A DNA stretch of 64,000 bases from Massilia sp. H6 (GCF_024802625.1 NZ_CP103371.1:1240001-1304000); one strand, 5' to 3'; positions 45,844-55,504 are shown, counted from the first letter of the stretch. Translations and numbers: made by a program. Notes: generated by a model not told the origin, from the sequence alone.

Positions 45844-48693
45844 TCACCGGGCGATCAGTACCGGCTCGCCGAAGCCCAGTTCCTTCATGCGCGGCAGCTG
45901 GGTCTTGGCGTCGCCCACCACCAGCCACACCATCTTCGACGGGTCGAGATAGTTTTTCGACAGGGCCTGGATCTGCGGCAGGGTCATGGCCTTGACGATC
46001 TGTTCGCGGTCCTTGACGTAGTCCGGGCGCCAGCCGTATTTGCTGATGTTATCGAGCATGCCCAGCTTGGCCGCCGCGGTCTCGAATGCCCGCGCATTGC
46101 TCTTGATCAGAAAGTCTTTGGTGGTCTGCAGGTCGGCCGCCGAATAGCTTGCCGGGTAGTCTTGCAGGATCTGTTTGACCAGCTGGGTGGATTCGAGCGT
46201 GACATTGCTGCGCACGCCGCTGGCGATGGTGAAGGGCCCGGCGCTCTTGGTGCCGGAGAAATTCGAATTGATTCCGTAGGTATAGCCCTTGCCTTCACGT
46301 AATTGCTGGGTCAAGCGGGACGCGAAGCCACCGCCACCCAGGATGTAGTTGGTCACCGCCGCCGGGTAAAAGTCGCGGTCGGTTGCCGCCAGCGCGCGGT
46401 AGCCGACCTGCAGCACCGATTGCTTGGCATCGGGCACATCGACGAAATACACCTTGGCCGGCGCCAGGGCCGTGGCACCGGACGCGGCCGGCAGCACCAC
46501 TGGCCGCGCCTTCCACTTGCTGCCCAGTTCCTGGAGCGAGCGCGTCATCACGGCTTTCGGCAGGGCGCCGACCACATGCATGCGGGCGACCGAAGGCGAC
46601 AGGTTGGCCGCGTAGTAGGCCTTCAGGTCGTCGATGCCGATCGCGTTCACGGTTTCGGCGGTGCCGAGGATGTTACGCGAGCGCAGGTCGTCTTGCGGAT
46701 AGACCAGTTTGTTGAAATTGCTGCTGGCCAGGGCATTCGGATCGGCTTCCTGCTGGCGAATCTGGCTCAGTACGCTTTGCTTGATCAGGGCGAATTCTTT
46801 CTCGTCCCAGCGCGGCTCGAGCAGGATTTCTTCGACCAAGGCCAGGGTTGCCTGGTAGTTACGCGCCAGGGTAATCACGCTCACGCGCACGTCTTCAGCG
46901 CGGGCCGACACATTGATGGCCGCTCCCAGTTGCTGGATCGCTTCTTCCAGCTCTTGCGGGGTCTTGCGGGCGGTACCCTGGGTCATCATGCGCGCCATCA
47001 GGTTGGCCACGCCCACCTTGTCGAGCTTATCGAGCAGCAAGCCGCCATCGATCGCGATATCGAACTTCACCAGCGGCACTTCATCGTTCTCGATGCCGAC
47101 CACGCGCATGCCGTTGCCCAGTTTCGCGTCCCAGACCTGCGGCACCTTGAGGGCAGGCGTCGGCCCGTAAGCCGGCTCCTTGCTGCGATCGAAGCGCGAG
47201 GGCGTCCTGGCATAGTCGGCATCCGCGCTTGGGTCGACCGCCTGTTCGGCGCCTTGCACGACTTTTTCCTCGACCACCTCGGCCTTGGACGAGCCGTTCA
47301 GGGCCAGCGACAATTGTCCTTTCGGGACAAAACTGGTCGCCACATAAGGCTTGGCCTTGATATAGGTGTCGTACACGCGCCGCACATCGGCCTGGCTGAC
47401 CGCCAGGGTTTTCTTGATGCCCTCGGCGACATAGCCGGGATTGCCGGTCAGGTAGTTGTATTCGGCCAGCAGCGCGGATTTTCCGAGCACGCTAGAGACC
47501 GAGTTGTAGAAACGGGTCTCGATGCCGGCCTTGATCCGGTTCAGGTCTTTCTCGGAAATGCCGTCCCGTTCGAACCTGGCAAAGGCCTGCCCGACCGCGC
47601 TGGCTACCTCGTCGAGCGGCTTGCCCTCGAAGGCGCGGATGCGCAGCATGAACTGGCCCGCCAGCTCCGAGGTCTGGTTGCCGATCTGGACGCTCGGCGC
47701 CAGCTTGCTGTCTTCCACCAGCACCTGGTAGAACGGCGCGCGCTTGGTCTGGGACAGGTATTCGGCCAGCACTTCAAGTGCGTAGGAATCGGCGTGCAGG
47801 TCCTCGACGGTTGGCCAGGTCATGGTCAATTCGGGCAGTTTCGCAAAATTGTCTTCGTGGGCCAGCTTCACGGTTTGCATTACTTTGCCAGGGCGCTTGG
47901 CCATGGCCTTGACCGGTGCGCCGCGCTGGATCTCGGAAAAATATTTCTCGACCCATTTGCGCGCCTGCACCGGATCGAAGTCTCCAGCCAGCACCAGGGT
48001 CACATTGTTCGGCACATACCACAGGCGGAAGAATTCCTTGACGTCGTCGAGCTGGGCATTCTGCAGGTCGTCGAGCGACCCGATTACCTGCCAGTTGTAC
48101 GGATGGTCGGCGCCGTAGAGGGCCTTGTTGATGACGTAGCGGGTGTGACCATACGGCGCGTTGTCCACGCCCTGGCGCTTCTCGTTCTTGACGACCTGCT
48201 TTTCCTTGGCCAGCACCGGTTCGGTTACCGTGTTGATGAACCAGCCCAGCTTGTCCGCCTCGGCCCAGATCATTTTCTCGAGTGCGTCCTTGGGCACGGT
48301 CTGCAGGTAATTGGTGCGGTCCTGCGAGGTCGATCCGTTGGCGCCGGAGCCGCCGATGCGGGCACTCATCTTGTCGAGGCCGCCTTTGCCCAGGTTTTCC
48401 GATTCCAAAAACAGCAGGTGCTCGAACAGGTGGGCAAAGCCGGTGCGGCCGGCTTTCTCACGCGCCGAACCCACGTGCGCGGTCAGGTTCACGGCCACCA
48501 CCGGATCGGAGCGGTCGATATGGAAGATTACGTCCATGCCGTTGGGCAGGGTGAATTTCTGGTAGTCGAGCTTGAGGACGGCCTTGGGCGCCGCGGTCAC
48601 CGTGGGCGCAACCGGCGTGGCGGCCTGTGCAAGGGAGAGCGTGCTTGAAGTGAACAGGGCGGCGAGCAGAAGAGGGAGCGGACGAAGCTGCAT
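45844..48693 (-). CDS. M16-family zinc peptidase (double-domain, periplasmic)
   Basis: A 949-residue exported peptidase. Signal peptide ends near ATLSLAQA-A (about residue 25). The first M16 half holds the inverted zinc motif His88-x2-Glu91-His92 in FAHLFEHLLF and the downstream Glu in EKQVVKNEKRQ. The second half (from about residue 480) is a catalytically inactive M16 domain. The size matches pitrilysin-like/PqqL-like periplasmic M16 proteins. Probably degrades oligopeptides. It is divergent from the 48867 gene. Confidence 0.93.
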   Translation of the reverse strand: MQLRPLPLLLAALFTSSTLSLAQAATPVAPTVTAAPKAVLKLDYQKFTLPNGMDVIFHIDRSDPVVAVNLTAHVGSAREKAGRTGFAHLFEHLLFLESENLGKGGLDKMSARIGGSGANGSTSQDRTNYLQTVPKDALEKMIWAEADKLGWFINTVTEPVLAKEKQVVKNEKRQGVDNAPYGHTRYVINKALYGADHPYNWQVIGSLDDLQNAQLDDVKEFFRLWYVPNNVTLVLAGDFDPVQARKWVEKYFSEIQRGAPVKAMAKRPGKVMQTVKLAHEDNFAKLPELTMTWPTVEDLHADSYALEVLAEYLSQTKRAPFYQVLVEDSKLAPSVQIGNQTSELAGQFMLRIRAFEGKPLDEVASAVGQAFARFERDGISEKDLNRIKAGIETRFYNSVSSVLGKSALLAEYNYLTGNPGYVAEGIKKTLAVSQADVRRVYDTYIKAKPYVATSFVPKGQLSLALNGSSKAEVVEEKVVQGAEQAVDPSADADYARTPSRFDRSKEPAYGPTPALKVPQVWDAKLGNGMRVVGIENDEVPLVKFDIAIDGGLLLDKLDKVGVANLMARMMTQGTARKTPQELEEAIQQLGAAINVSARAEDVRVSVITLARNYQATLALVEEILLEPRWDEKEFALIKQSVLSQIRQQEADPNALASSNFNKLVYPQDDLRSRNILGTAETVNAIGIDDLKAYYAANLSPSVARMHVVGALPKAVMTRSLQELGSKWKARPVVLPAASGATALAPAKVYFVDVPDAKQSVLQVGYRALAATDRDFYPAAVTNYILGGGGFASRLTQQLREGKGYTYGINSNFSGTKSAGPFTIASGVRSNVTLESTQLVKQILQDYPASYSAADLQTTKDFLIKSNARAFETAAAKLGMLDNISKYGWRPDYVKDREQIVKAMTLPQIQALSKNYLDPSKMVWLVVGDAKTQLPRMKELGFGEPVLIAR

Positions 48694-48866
48694 GGGGTGG
48701 AAATCCTGGCAAAAGGAAGGAATGGAATCCCCTGGATACTATGGGAATTTCTTGAATGCTACAACGAAAGAACAAGCGGCCGAACGGGGACACCTCGCGC
48801 GATATGTTCCATGCGATCATGTGCGGATCGCCCCATGCGGGTAGCATAAATTTTTAAAGAGAGACC

Positions 48867-49535
48867 ATGACAAACAAGAATGTTGTTGCTGCTGCCATTG
48901 CCGGTGCCGTTGCCGCGGCTATCTTCTTTGGACTGAGCAAGGTCTGGCCGGTCGATCCGCTGGAAGAACAAGTGCGCATGCTCCAAGCCGAAGTGAGCTC
49001 GCAGCGCGAGGATCTGCTCGGGTACACCAAATACACCGATTACCTGTCTGCCGGCAAAAAGCATTTGCAAGAGCAGATGAAGTTCATCGCCGCGACCGTC
49101 GTCCGTGAAGAAGGCTACACGCGCGTCGTCAACAAAAACGTTTTGGGTGTGAACTTCAATGCCATCGTCGCGATATCGTACACGTCCGAATATTCGTTCG
49201 GCTATGCGCTCACGCCGGGGGACTACGATATCGGCAAGACTGCCACCGGCATCGAGGTCACCATCAAGAAGCCGATTTTGGTGGCAGCGCCGGCCACCAG
49301 CAAGCTGCGTCATCGGATTTTGAGCGGTAGTGTCTTTAATAATAGCCAGGCGGCGATCATTGGACTCTATGAAGGCCTCGATGCGCGGACGCTGGCCAGT
49401 GGACGCGCGCTTGCCAGGGACGAAGCAGTCATTGCACTGTGCGAAAAGAAGTTGGTGGCCTTCCTGCAGGATTTCCTCGCCAAGCAGCCTGGCGTAAAAC
49501 ATATCCCGAGCATCAGCATTTCGTACAAGCCCTAG
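48867..49535 (+). CDS. Membrane-anchored hypothetical protein (DUF4230-like)
   Basis: A 222-residue protein with an N-terminal membrane anchor (residues 5-25, VVAAAIAGAVAAAIFFGL), a short coiled coil (LEEQVRMLQAEVSSQRED), and a beta-rich outer part (IVAISYTSEYSFGYALTPGD, GIEVTIKKPILVAAP). The layout is like DUF4230 proteins, but I cannot confirm membership. AGAGAG precedes the ATG. It is less GC-rich than its neighbours. Function unknown. Confidence 0.75.
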   Translation: MTNKNVVAAAIAGAVAAAIFFGLSKVWPVDPLEEQVRMLQAEVSSQREDLLGYTKYTDYLSAGKKHLQEQMKFIAATVVREEGYTRVVNKNVLGVNFNAIVAISYTSEYSFGYALTPGDYDIGKTATGIEVTIKKPILVAAPATSKLRHRILSGSVFNNSQAAIIGLYEGLDARTLASGRALARDEAVIALCEKKLVAFLQDFLAKQPGVKHIPSISISYKP

Positions 49536-49554
49536 GGTGCCGGGCGCCGGCACC
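49536..49554 (+). terminator. Hairpin after the 48867 gene
   Basis: GGTGCCGG-GCG-CCGGCACC: a perfect 8-bp stem starting right after the stop codon. No T run follows, so it may only stabilise the 3' end or work with Rho. Confidence 0.4.
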
Positions 49555-49636
49555 GGTGTGCGGGAAAATGGACGCGCAGATACTGGTCGCCGCGGCAAAA
49601 TTTCCCTGACCGCCAAGTTGTGTGGGCCTAACAGGC

Positions 49637-52558
49637 ATGTACAATAGTCAACTTAGTTTTTTCTCAGCGCAACATTGGGTACTGGATCACGTATCACATC
49701 TTATGAATCTCTACAGTAACCTCCCCAATTCTGAACTGACGAGCTCCCTATTTGAAGCGAGCGACGACTGCGTCAAGCTGCTCGACCTCGACGGCCGTTT
49801 GCTGAGCATGAATGTCAACGGTCGTTGTCTCATGGAGATCGACGATTTCGAGGCCTTGCGTGGCGCGCTCTGGCCGACCTTATGGCCGGAATCGACCCGT
49901 GCAACGCTGTGGGCCGCGATGGACGAAGCGCGGGGCGGACGCGTGGCGCGCTTTACTGCCGATTGCCCAACCGCCAAGGGAACAGTCAAAAGCTGGGGCG
50001 TGATCGTGGCCCCGGCCTTTGATGACAAAGGGCGCGTGGTCCAGATACTGTCGATCTCGCGCGACCTGACGGTGCAGAAGGAATCTGAACGTTACATCGA
50101 GCGCAATGCACGGGTCATGAAAGGCCTGGCCGACGTCGCGCTGGAATTGACCCGTGCCGAGAACCTGGACGCCGTGGTGGCCGTAATCACGCGCGCTGCG
50201 CGTCATCTGCTCGGCACGCACCGGGCGGTCGTGCGCCTGGCCCAGGCTTCCCAGATGAGGCAGGGGATCGAGGCGGTGTCGCTGAGCGAGCAGTACGAAG
50301 ACCATCAAAACCTGCAGTCCGCGGCCCATGGCGCAGGTAGCTGTGCGCCGACCGGCGCGCCGAACGCAATAATCCGTACTTGCCTGGCCGTGCCCTTGAC
50401 GAGCCGCGAAGTGCGCGCCTTGGGCTCGCTCGAGGTCTCGGACAAGCAAGACGGCCGCGATTTCGACAGCCAGGACGAGGCAGCCCTGGCGCAACTGGCG
50501 CACTTTGCCTCGGCGGCGATCGAGCAAAGCCTGTCCGACATGGCCCTGCGTGCCAGCGAAGCGCGCTTTCGCGCCGCCGTCGCTGCGGTCGAGGGCATCG
50601 TCTGGACCAATGATGCAGCCGGTGGCATGACCGGAGAGCAGCCCGGGTGGAGCCGCCTGACTGGTCAGAGCGAAGAACAATACAAGGGCTTTGGCTGGAC
50701 GCGTTCGGTACACCCCGACGATGCAGGACCCAGTATCGACGCCTGGAAGGCGGCAGTGGCGGCGAAACAGGCCCTGTCGTTTGAACATCGTGTCAACACG
50801 GTGGACGATGGATGGCGTTTGTTCGCGGTGCGGGCCATCCCCGTAATGGATGCCGATAATACGATCAAGCAATGGGTCGGAGTGCACACGGACATCACGG
50901 AAAAGCGTCGCCAGGAACAAGAGCTGCACCTGCTCAACGAACGACTCGAGCAACGCGTTTCCGACGCGCTGGCCGAGCGCATGCGGATCGAATCGGCCCT
51001 GCGTCAGTCTCAGAAGATGGAATCCCTCGGCAAGCTGACCGGCGGTGTCGCGCACGATTTCAATAATCTTCTGCAGGTCATCAGCGGCAATCTGCAACTG
51101 TTGTCCAAAGAAGTGGCAGGCGCCGAGACTGCCGAGCGGCGTGTACGCAACGCGCTTGCGGGCGTGACGCGCGGGGCCAAGCTGGCTTCGCAACTGCTGG
51201 CCTTTGGGCGCCGTCAGCCGCTCGAATCCAAGGTCGTCAATGTGTCGACCTTCATCCGCGGCATGGACGATATGCTGCGGCGTACCCTGGGAGACGCGAT
51301 CGAGATCGAAACCGTCATCTCCGGCGGGCTGTGGAACACCTTGATCGATCCTGGCCAGGTGGAAAATGCCATTCTTAACCTGGCCATCAATGCGCGCGAC
51401 GCCATGGATGGCCAGGGCCAGCTGACTATCGAGGCAAGCAACGCCATGCTCGATAGCGAGTATTGCCGCCTCCATAGCGACGTGAGCCCGGGCCAGTACG
51501 TGATGATCGCCGTAACGGATACGGGAACGGGCATTGCCAAGGATGTGCTGGAGCAGGTGTTCGAACCCTTCTTCAGCACCAAGCCCGAGGGCAAGGGTAC
51601 GGGACTGGGTCTGTCGATGGTGTACGGCTTCGTCAAGCAATCCAATGGTCACGTGAAGATCTATAGTGAAGTTGGCGAGGGTACGACCGTCAAACTGTAT
51701 TTGCCGCGTTCGGTCCGGGTCGAAGACGTCCTGGTCGACACCCGCCAGGGGCAGGTAAAGGGTGGAAGCGAAACGATCCTGGTCGTCGAGGATGACAACG
51801 ATGTGCGCGAGATCGCGCTCAGCCTGCTTGGCGAACTGGGCTATCGGGTCTTGACCGCACCCGACGCGGCCAGTGCGCTGACGGTGGTTGAAAGCGGGGT
51901 GCCGATCGACCTGCTGTTCACCGACGTCGTGATGCCTGGCCCGCTGCGCAGCCCCGAACTGGCGCGCAGGGCAAAAGAACGTTTGCCTGACCTGGCAGTA
52001 CTGTTTACTTCGGGTTATACCGAAAACGCCATCGTGCACAACGGACGACTTGATCCCGGTGTAGAACTGCTGGGCAAGCCTTATACGCGTGAAGCCCTGG
52101 CACGCAGGATCAGGCATGTGCTGGCAAACCAGAAGCAGCAGGCAGCCGCCCGTATGCAACTGGAGGCTGGCCGCGCGCCGGCAAATGGCGGGGACCCTGC
52201 ACGGTCGACCCGGCTAACGGTATTGCTGGTCGAGGACGATGTCCTGATTCGCTCATGCACACGCGAGATGCTGGGCGAATTGGGGCATCGCATCATCGAG
52301 GTGGGCAATGCCGAAGAGGCATTGCAGGTAATACAAGGTGCAGAAATACATATTCTGATCACCGATATCAACCTGCCCCGTATGTCGGGCGTGGAGCTTG
52401 CGCGCCAGGCCAAAGCGTACCGCCCTGATCTGAAGGTGGTGTTTGCGACAGGCGACACTGAGGCAGTACGCGACGCCGTAGAAATCGGCGGGGCGCTGCT
52501 GGCCAAGCCCTATTGCGCGGATCGCCTGGAAAATGTCATGTCAGGTCTTTGCGCATGA
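49637..52558 (+). CDS. Soluble hybrid sensor histidine kinase with two receiver domains
   Basis: About 973 residues with no membrane helix. Order: PAS (30-145), GAF (165-300), PAS (305-430, ending HTDITEKRRQEQE), dimerisation/phospho-acceptor with His473 in GGVAHDFNNLL, ATPase domain (NLAINARDAMDG, GTGIAKDVLEQVFEPFFSTK, GTGLGLSMVYG), receiver 1 with Asp763 in LLFTDVVMPG, receiver 2 with Asp910 in ILITDINLPRMSG. Receiver 1 is of the FixL/cheY-like class where GYTENA replaces the usual switch. The start is uncertain: GTG 49622, ATG 49637 or ATG 49703. No separate DNA-binding partner is encoded nearby, so output may be by phosphotransfer. Confidence 0.92.
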   Translation: MYNSQLSFFSAQHWVLDHVSHLMNLYSNLPNSELTSSLFEASDDCVKLLDLDGRLLSMNVNGRCLMEIDDFEALRGALWPTLWPESTRATLWAAMDEARGGRVARFTADCPTAKGTVKSWGVIVAPAFDDKGRVVQILSISRDLTVQKESERYIERNARVMKGLADVALELTRAENLDAVVAVITRAARHLLGTHRAVVRLAQASQMRQGIEAVSLSEQYEDHQNLQSAAHGAGSCAPTGAPNAIIRTCLAVPLTSREVRALGSLEVSDKQDGRDFDSQDEAALAQLAHFASAAIEQSLSDMALRASEARFRAAVAAVEGIVWTNDAAGGMTGEQPGWSRLTGQSEEQYKGFGWTRSVHPDDAGPSIDAWKAAVAAKQALSFEHRVNTVDDGWRLFAVRAIPVMDADNTIKQWVGVHTDITEKRRQEQELHLLNERLEQRVSDALAERMRIESALRQSQKMESLGKLTGGVAHDFNNLLQVISGNLQLLSKEVAGAETAERRVRNALAGVTRGAKLASQLLAFGRRQPLESKVVNVSTFIRGMDDMLRRTLGDAIEIETVISGGLWNTLIDPGQVENAILNLAINARDAMDGQGQLTIEASNAMLDSEYCRLHSDVSPGQYVMIAVTDTGTGIAKDVLEQVFEPFFSTKPEGKGTGLGLSMVYGFVKQSNGHVKIYSEVGEGTTVKLYLPRSVRVEDVLVDTRQGQVKGGSETILVVEDDNDVREIALSLLGELGYRVLTAPDAASALTVVESGVPIDLLFTDVVMPGPLRSPELARRAKERLPDLAVLFTSGYTENAIVHNGRLDPGVELLGKPYTREALARRIRHVLANQKQQAAARMQLEAGRAPANGGDPARSTRLTVLLVEDDVLIRSCTREMLGELGHRIIEVGNAEEALQVIQGAEIHILITDINLPRMSGVELARQAKAYRPDLKVVFATGDTEAVRDAVEIGGALLAKPYCADRLENVMSGLCA

Positions 52559-52713
52559 GACATGCAGTCCGCTCGCTGCGCGCTGGCTTGACAGACCACC
52601 TTGATCGCGGCAGCCAGTTCGGCGCACCTGATGATCAAGGGGGCAATTCAGCACGCAGGCTTTGCCAACACGCGCGATCCAGCTAACTGCACTCCTGTTT
52701 GCGGCTGTTGGTG

Positions 52714-53121
52714 TCAGGCTGCAGGTACTGCGACACCCGGAAGCTGTTGGATGCTTTGATAATCCTGTACTGCGCGTTCGACTTGCGCAGCACCTTCCAC
52801 GGATAACTGCTCGGATTCGCGTTGGAGTTTTTTGCTTTCTTCAGTCAACTTCTTCGCTTCGTCTGCGTACGAAGCTGCGCGCTTTTCCGCTTTCTGGGCG
52901 TCTTCTGCAAGCTCCTTCGCTTTTTCGGCGCTCTTTTTCGCCTTGAGCTGCTTTGCTTCTCCTTCGTCCAGGTTCTTGGCGATATCGACGCGCATTTGAC
53001 CGCGAGCGCGAATCTGATCTGCCAGGGAAGGTTCGCTCGGGATGCTCGAGCAAGCCGTCAATCCGAGCGTCATCGAAACGATAGCGATTGTCTGCAGTTT
53101 TTTAATCAAGGAGTGATTCAT
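52714..53121 (-). CDS. Coiled-coil lipoprotein
   Basis: A 135-residue protein with a lipoprotein signal (LQTIAIVSMTLGLTACSS, lipobox LTAC, Cys at about residue 24). The mature part is a long Ala/Glu/Lys coiled coil (EAKQLKAKKSAEKAKELAED and on to about residue 115). It looks like a periplasmic tether or Lpp-like spacer; function unknown. No good ribosome site precedes ATG 53121. A 13-bp tandem repeat lies about 45-95 bases upstream. Confidence 0.8.
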   Translation of the reverse strand: MNHSLIKKLQTIAIVSMTLGLTACSSIPSEPSLADQIRARGQMRVDIAKNLDEGEAKQLKAKKSAEKAKELAEDAQKAEKRAASYADEAKKLTEESKKLQRESEQLSVEGAAQVERAVQDYQSIQQLPGVAVPAA

Positions 53122-53164
53122 GATGTCATCTATTGTGGTTATTGAAACAGGGCGTGAGAGCAAA

Positions 53165-53216
53165 GGGTGAGAGCTAAGGGTGAGAGCTAAGGGTGAGAGC
53201 TAAGGGTGAGAACAAG
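53165..53216. repeat. 13-bp tandem repeat, four copies
   Basis: GGGTGAGAGCTAA is repeated three times exactly (53165, 53178, 53191), and a fourth copy GGGTGAGAACAAG follows at 53204. A degenerate relative precedes at 53152. Thirteen bases is not a codon multiple and lies in the leader or promoter of the coiled-coil lipoprotein gene. Confidence 0.93.
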
Positions 53217-53352
53217 GCGTGAAACAGGAAAGCTGCAGCTAGTCCGCTACTCAGGAACCTGTAGGAAATTCAGCAGGGGGGGGCGGAATTTCTTGAAGAA
53301 CCGGCTACACAGGCCGCAATAAGTTGGAGAAACCTGTAGGTGAAGGCCAGGG

Positions 53353-53429
53353 TGGTCGGGGTGGGAGGATTCGAACCTCCGGCCTCTACGTCCCGAACGT
53401 AGCGCTCTACCGGGCTAAGCTACACCCCG
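53353..53429 (-). tRNA. tRNA-Pro (anticodon CGG)
   Basis: A 77-base tRNA including an encoded CCA end. Acceptor CGGGGTG pairs with CACCCCG; the D arm, the anticodon stem CTACG/CGTAG with loop TTCGGGA, and the T arm GGAGG-TTCGAAT-CCTCC are all complete. The CGG anticodon reads CCG codons. Confidence 0.97.
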
Positions 53430-53483
53430 ACAATTCGAGGCGCCGGAAACACGCGGCCTCGGGAAGTGTAAATATAATTTTGC

Positions 53484-54470
53484 TTAGTGGTTTCTGTCAA
53501 CAGCGAAGCTGCATAGCTGCAGCAGGCTTGATTTGTACACGCTGTCGGGCAGGCCGGAAATCGCTTGCGCGGCGCGTTTGCCGGCCTGCTCGGCCTGCTG
53601 GCGGGTGTAGTCCAGTGCGCCGCTCGAAGTGACCGCGGCCAGTACCGCGTCGAACTGGGCTTCATCGCCGTGTTCGATGCAGTTGCGCACCAGTTCGCGC
53701 TGCTCAAGGGTGCCGTGCTCCATTAGCCAGATCAAAGGCAGGGTCGGCTTGCCTTCACGCAGGTCGTCGCCCAGGTTCTTGCCGATCTCGGCGGCGTCGC
53801 CAGCGTAGTCGAGCACGTCGTCGATCAGCTGGAAGGCCGTGCCCAGCGAACGGCCGTATTCGCCGGCCGCGTCGATCTGGGCGTCGGTGGCGCCGGCGAT
53901 CAGGGCGCCGAGTTCGGCCGCCGCTTCAAACAGCTTGGCGGTCTTGGAGCGGATCACCTTGAGGTAGCTCTCGTGCGTCACGTCCGGGTCGTGCATGTTC
54001 AGCAGCTGCAGGACTTCGCCTTCGGCGATCACATTGGTGGCGTCGGACAGGATGCGCATGATGCGCATGTCGTCGAGGCCGACCATCATCTGGAACGAGC
54101 GCGAATACAGGAAGTCGCCGACCAGCACCGAAGCGGCATTGCCAAACAGGGCGTTGGCGGTCTGGCGGCCGCGCCGCATCGACGATTCGTCGACCACGTC
54201 ATCGTGCAGCAGGGTAGCGGTGTGGATGAATTCGACCACTGCCGCCAGCTCGTGGTGGGCGCTGCCGCGGTAGCCGTAGGCGTTTGCCAGCAGCAGTACC
54301 AGCACCGGCCGGATGCGCTTGCCGCCGGCACTGATGATGTACTCGGCGATCTGGTTGACCAGGCTCACTTCAGAATGCAGGCGCTGCCGGATCACCGCAT
54401 TGACGGCATCCATGTCGGTGGCAATCGATTGGGCGATGGTGGTTTGAGCGTGTTGGGTAGCGGTTGACAA
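53484..54470 (-). CDS. ispB: Octaprenyl/polyprenyl diphosphate synthase
   Basis: A 328-residue trans-prenyltransferase that makes the ubiquinone side chain. First aspartate-rich motif DDVVD (Asp90-Asp94), second DDVLD (Asp217-Asp221), and GGKRIRPVLVLLLANA near the start. No bulky residue right before DDVVD (TLLH), which fits a long-chain product. The start is a TTG at 54470 if the usual N-terminus is kept; the next ATG is at 54413. The divergent rplU beside it is the normal arrangement in beta- and gammaproteobacteria. Confidence 0.93.
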   Translation of the reverse strand: MSTATQHAQTTIAQSIATDMDAVNAVIRQRLHSEVSLVNQIAEYIISAGGKRIRPVLVLLLANAYGYRGSAHHELAAVVEFIHTATLLHDDVVDESSMRRGRQTANALFGNAASVLVGDFLYSRSFQMMVGLDDMRIMRILSDATNVIAEGEVLQLLNMHDPDVTHESYLKVIRSKTAKLFEAAAELGALIAGATDAQIDAAGEYGRSLGTAFQLIDDVLDYAGDAAEIGKNLGDDLREGKPTLPLIWLMEHGTLEQRELVRNCIEHGDEAQFDAVLAAVTSSGALDYTRQQAEQAGKRAAQAISGLPDSVYKSSLLQLCSFAVDRNH

Positions 54471-54656
54471 GGCGAACCTGCAATAAACAGTGAGTATTTG
54501 GTTAAGTGCTGATTATACGACATGCAAGGGAAGGGCGCCCCCACTGATGAGTACGTGGGCATGGGCCTGGTGGCAGGCGCGGGAGGCCGGTGTCGAGGGG
54601 CGCGTTGTCCCGGCGCTACGCTGGCACGCCGGCCGCGCCGAAATAGTCGGGGTGTT

Positions 54657-54685
54657 TTGACGCGCTGCAGCGAGTTATGTATAAT
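54657..54685 (+). promoter_or_regulatory. Sigma-70 promoter of rplU-rpmA
   Basis: TTGACG (54657-54662), a 17-base spacer, and TATAAT (54680-54685), about 80 bases before rplU. Near-consensus, as expected for ribosomal protein genes. Confidence 0.88.
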
Positions 54686-54765
54686 CCTCTGTTCCCCGGC
54701 ATCCGAACAAGGCAGCGTCTCTGGCGCCGGCGAGATTCTTTTAACATTTGATGAGGTTTCTAATC

Positions 54766-55077
54766 ATGTACGCGGTCATAAAAACCGGTGGCAAGCAGTA
54801 TAAAGTTGTCGCTGGCGAAAAACTTAAAATAGAACAGATACCGGCTGACATTGGTTCCGAACTCACGATCGATCAGGTCCTCGCCATTGGCGCGGGCGAC
54901 AGCCTCAAGTTTGGGGCGCCGCTGGTCGAAGGTGCAACGGTTCTGGTGAAGGTAGTTTCCCATGGTCGCCACGACAAAGTGCGTATCTTCAAGATGCGTC
55001 GTCGTAAGCACTACCAGAAGCGTCAGGGCCACCGCCAGAACTTCACCGAAATCCAAGTGGTTTCGATCAACGGCTAA
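54766..55077 (+). CDS. rplU: 50S ribosomal protein L21
   Basis: A 103-residue L21: [20 protein letters not shown], then the basic [17 protein letters not shown] rRNA-binding segment. GAGGT lies 9-13 bases before the ATG at 54766. Followed by rpmA after 43 bases, the universal order. Confidence 0.98.
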   Translation: MYAVIKTGGKQYKVVAGEKLKIEQIPADIGSELTIDQVLAIGAGDSLKFGAPLVEGATVLVKVVSHGRHDKVRIFKMRRRKHYQKRQGHRQNFTEIQVVSING

Positions 55078-55120
55078 TCGCCGACCGGTCCATCCAGTTC
55101 AGTCATCAAGGAGTAAGTAA

Positions 55121-55399
55121 ATGGCACACAAAAAAGGCGGCGGTACTACCCGCAACGGCCGTGACTCAGAAAGCAAGCGCCTCGGCGTGAAAGTCTACGG
55201 CGGCCAGGCGATCAACGCCGGCGGCATCATCATCCGTCAGCGCGGCACCCCAGTGCGCGCTGGCACCAACGTCGGCACCGGCAAGGATCACACCCTGTTC
55301 GCGCTGGTCGATGGTCATGTCAAGTTCGTCAAGCAAGGCGTGGGCTCGAAGCAATTCGTGACCGTCGTTGCTAATGAAGAAGTCGCAGTCGCAGCGTAA
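55121..55399 (+). CDS. rpmA: 50S ribosomal protein L27
   Basis: A 92-residue L27: [20 protein letters not shown], and [18 protein letters not shown]. Its N-terminal tail reaches the peptidyl-transferase centre. No cleavable N-terminal extension of the Firmicutes type. AAGGAG precedes the ATG. Confidence 0.98.
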   Translation: MAHKKGGGTTRNGRDSESKRLGVKVYGGQAINAGGIIIRQRGTPVRAGTNVGTGKDHTLFALVDGHVKFVKQGVGSKQFVTVVANEEVAVAA

Positions 55400-55455
55400 T
55401 TCACGCTCACCCGCCGCATGCGCGGCGGTCTTTGCAAGGCGCAAGCCTTCATCGA

Positions 55456-55490
55456 AAGGCTCTGCCCACGGTAGGGCCTTTTTAGTTTTT
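55456..55490 (+). terminator. Terminator or attenuator between rpmA and obgE
   Basis: AAGGCTCT (55456-55463) pairs with AGGGCCTT (55473-55480), eight pairs with one G-T, followed by TTTTAGTTTTT. It stands only 15 bases before obgE, so it probably lowers read-through from the ribosomal genes into obgE. Confidence 0.85.
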
Positions 55491-55504
55491 AAGCGGTCAC
55501 CATC

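Noticed and set aside
46303..48648. A 781-codon open frame opposite the M16 peptidase
   Set aside because: Antisense by-product of GC-rich codons; the leftward strand has signal peptide, HxxEH and full-length family match.
49880..52159. A 759-codon open frame opposite the hybrid kinase
   Set aside because: Antisense artefact; kinase and receiver motifs are unambiguous on the plus strand.
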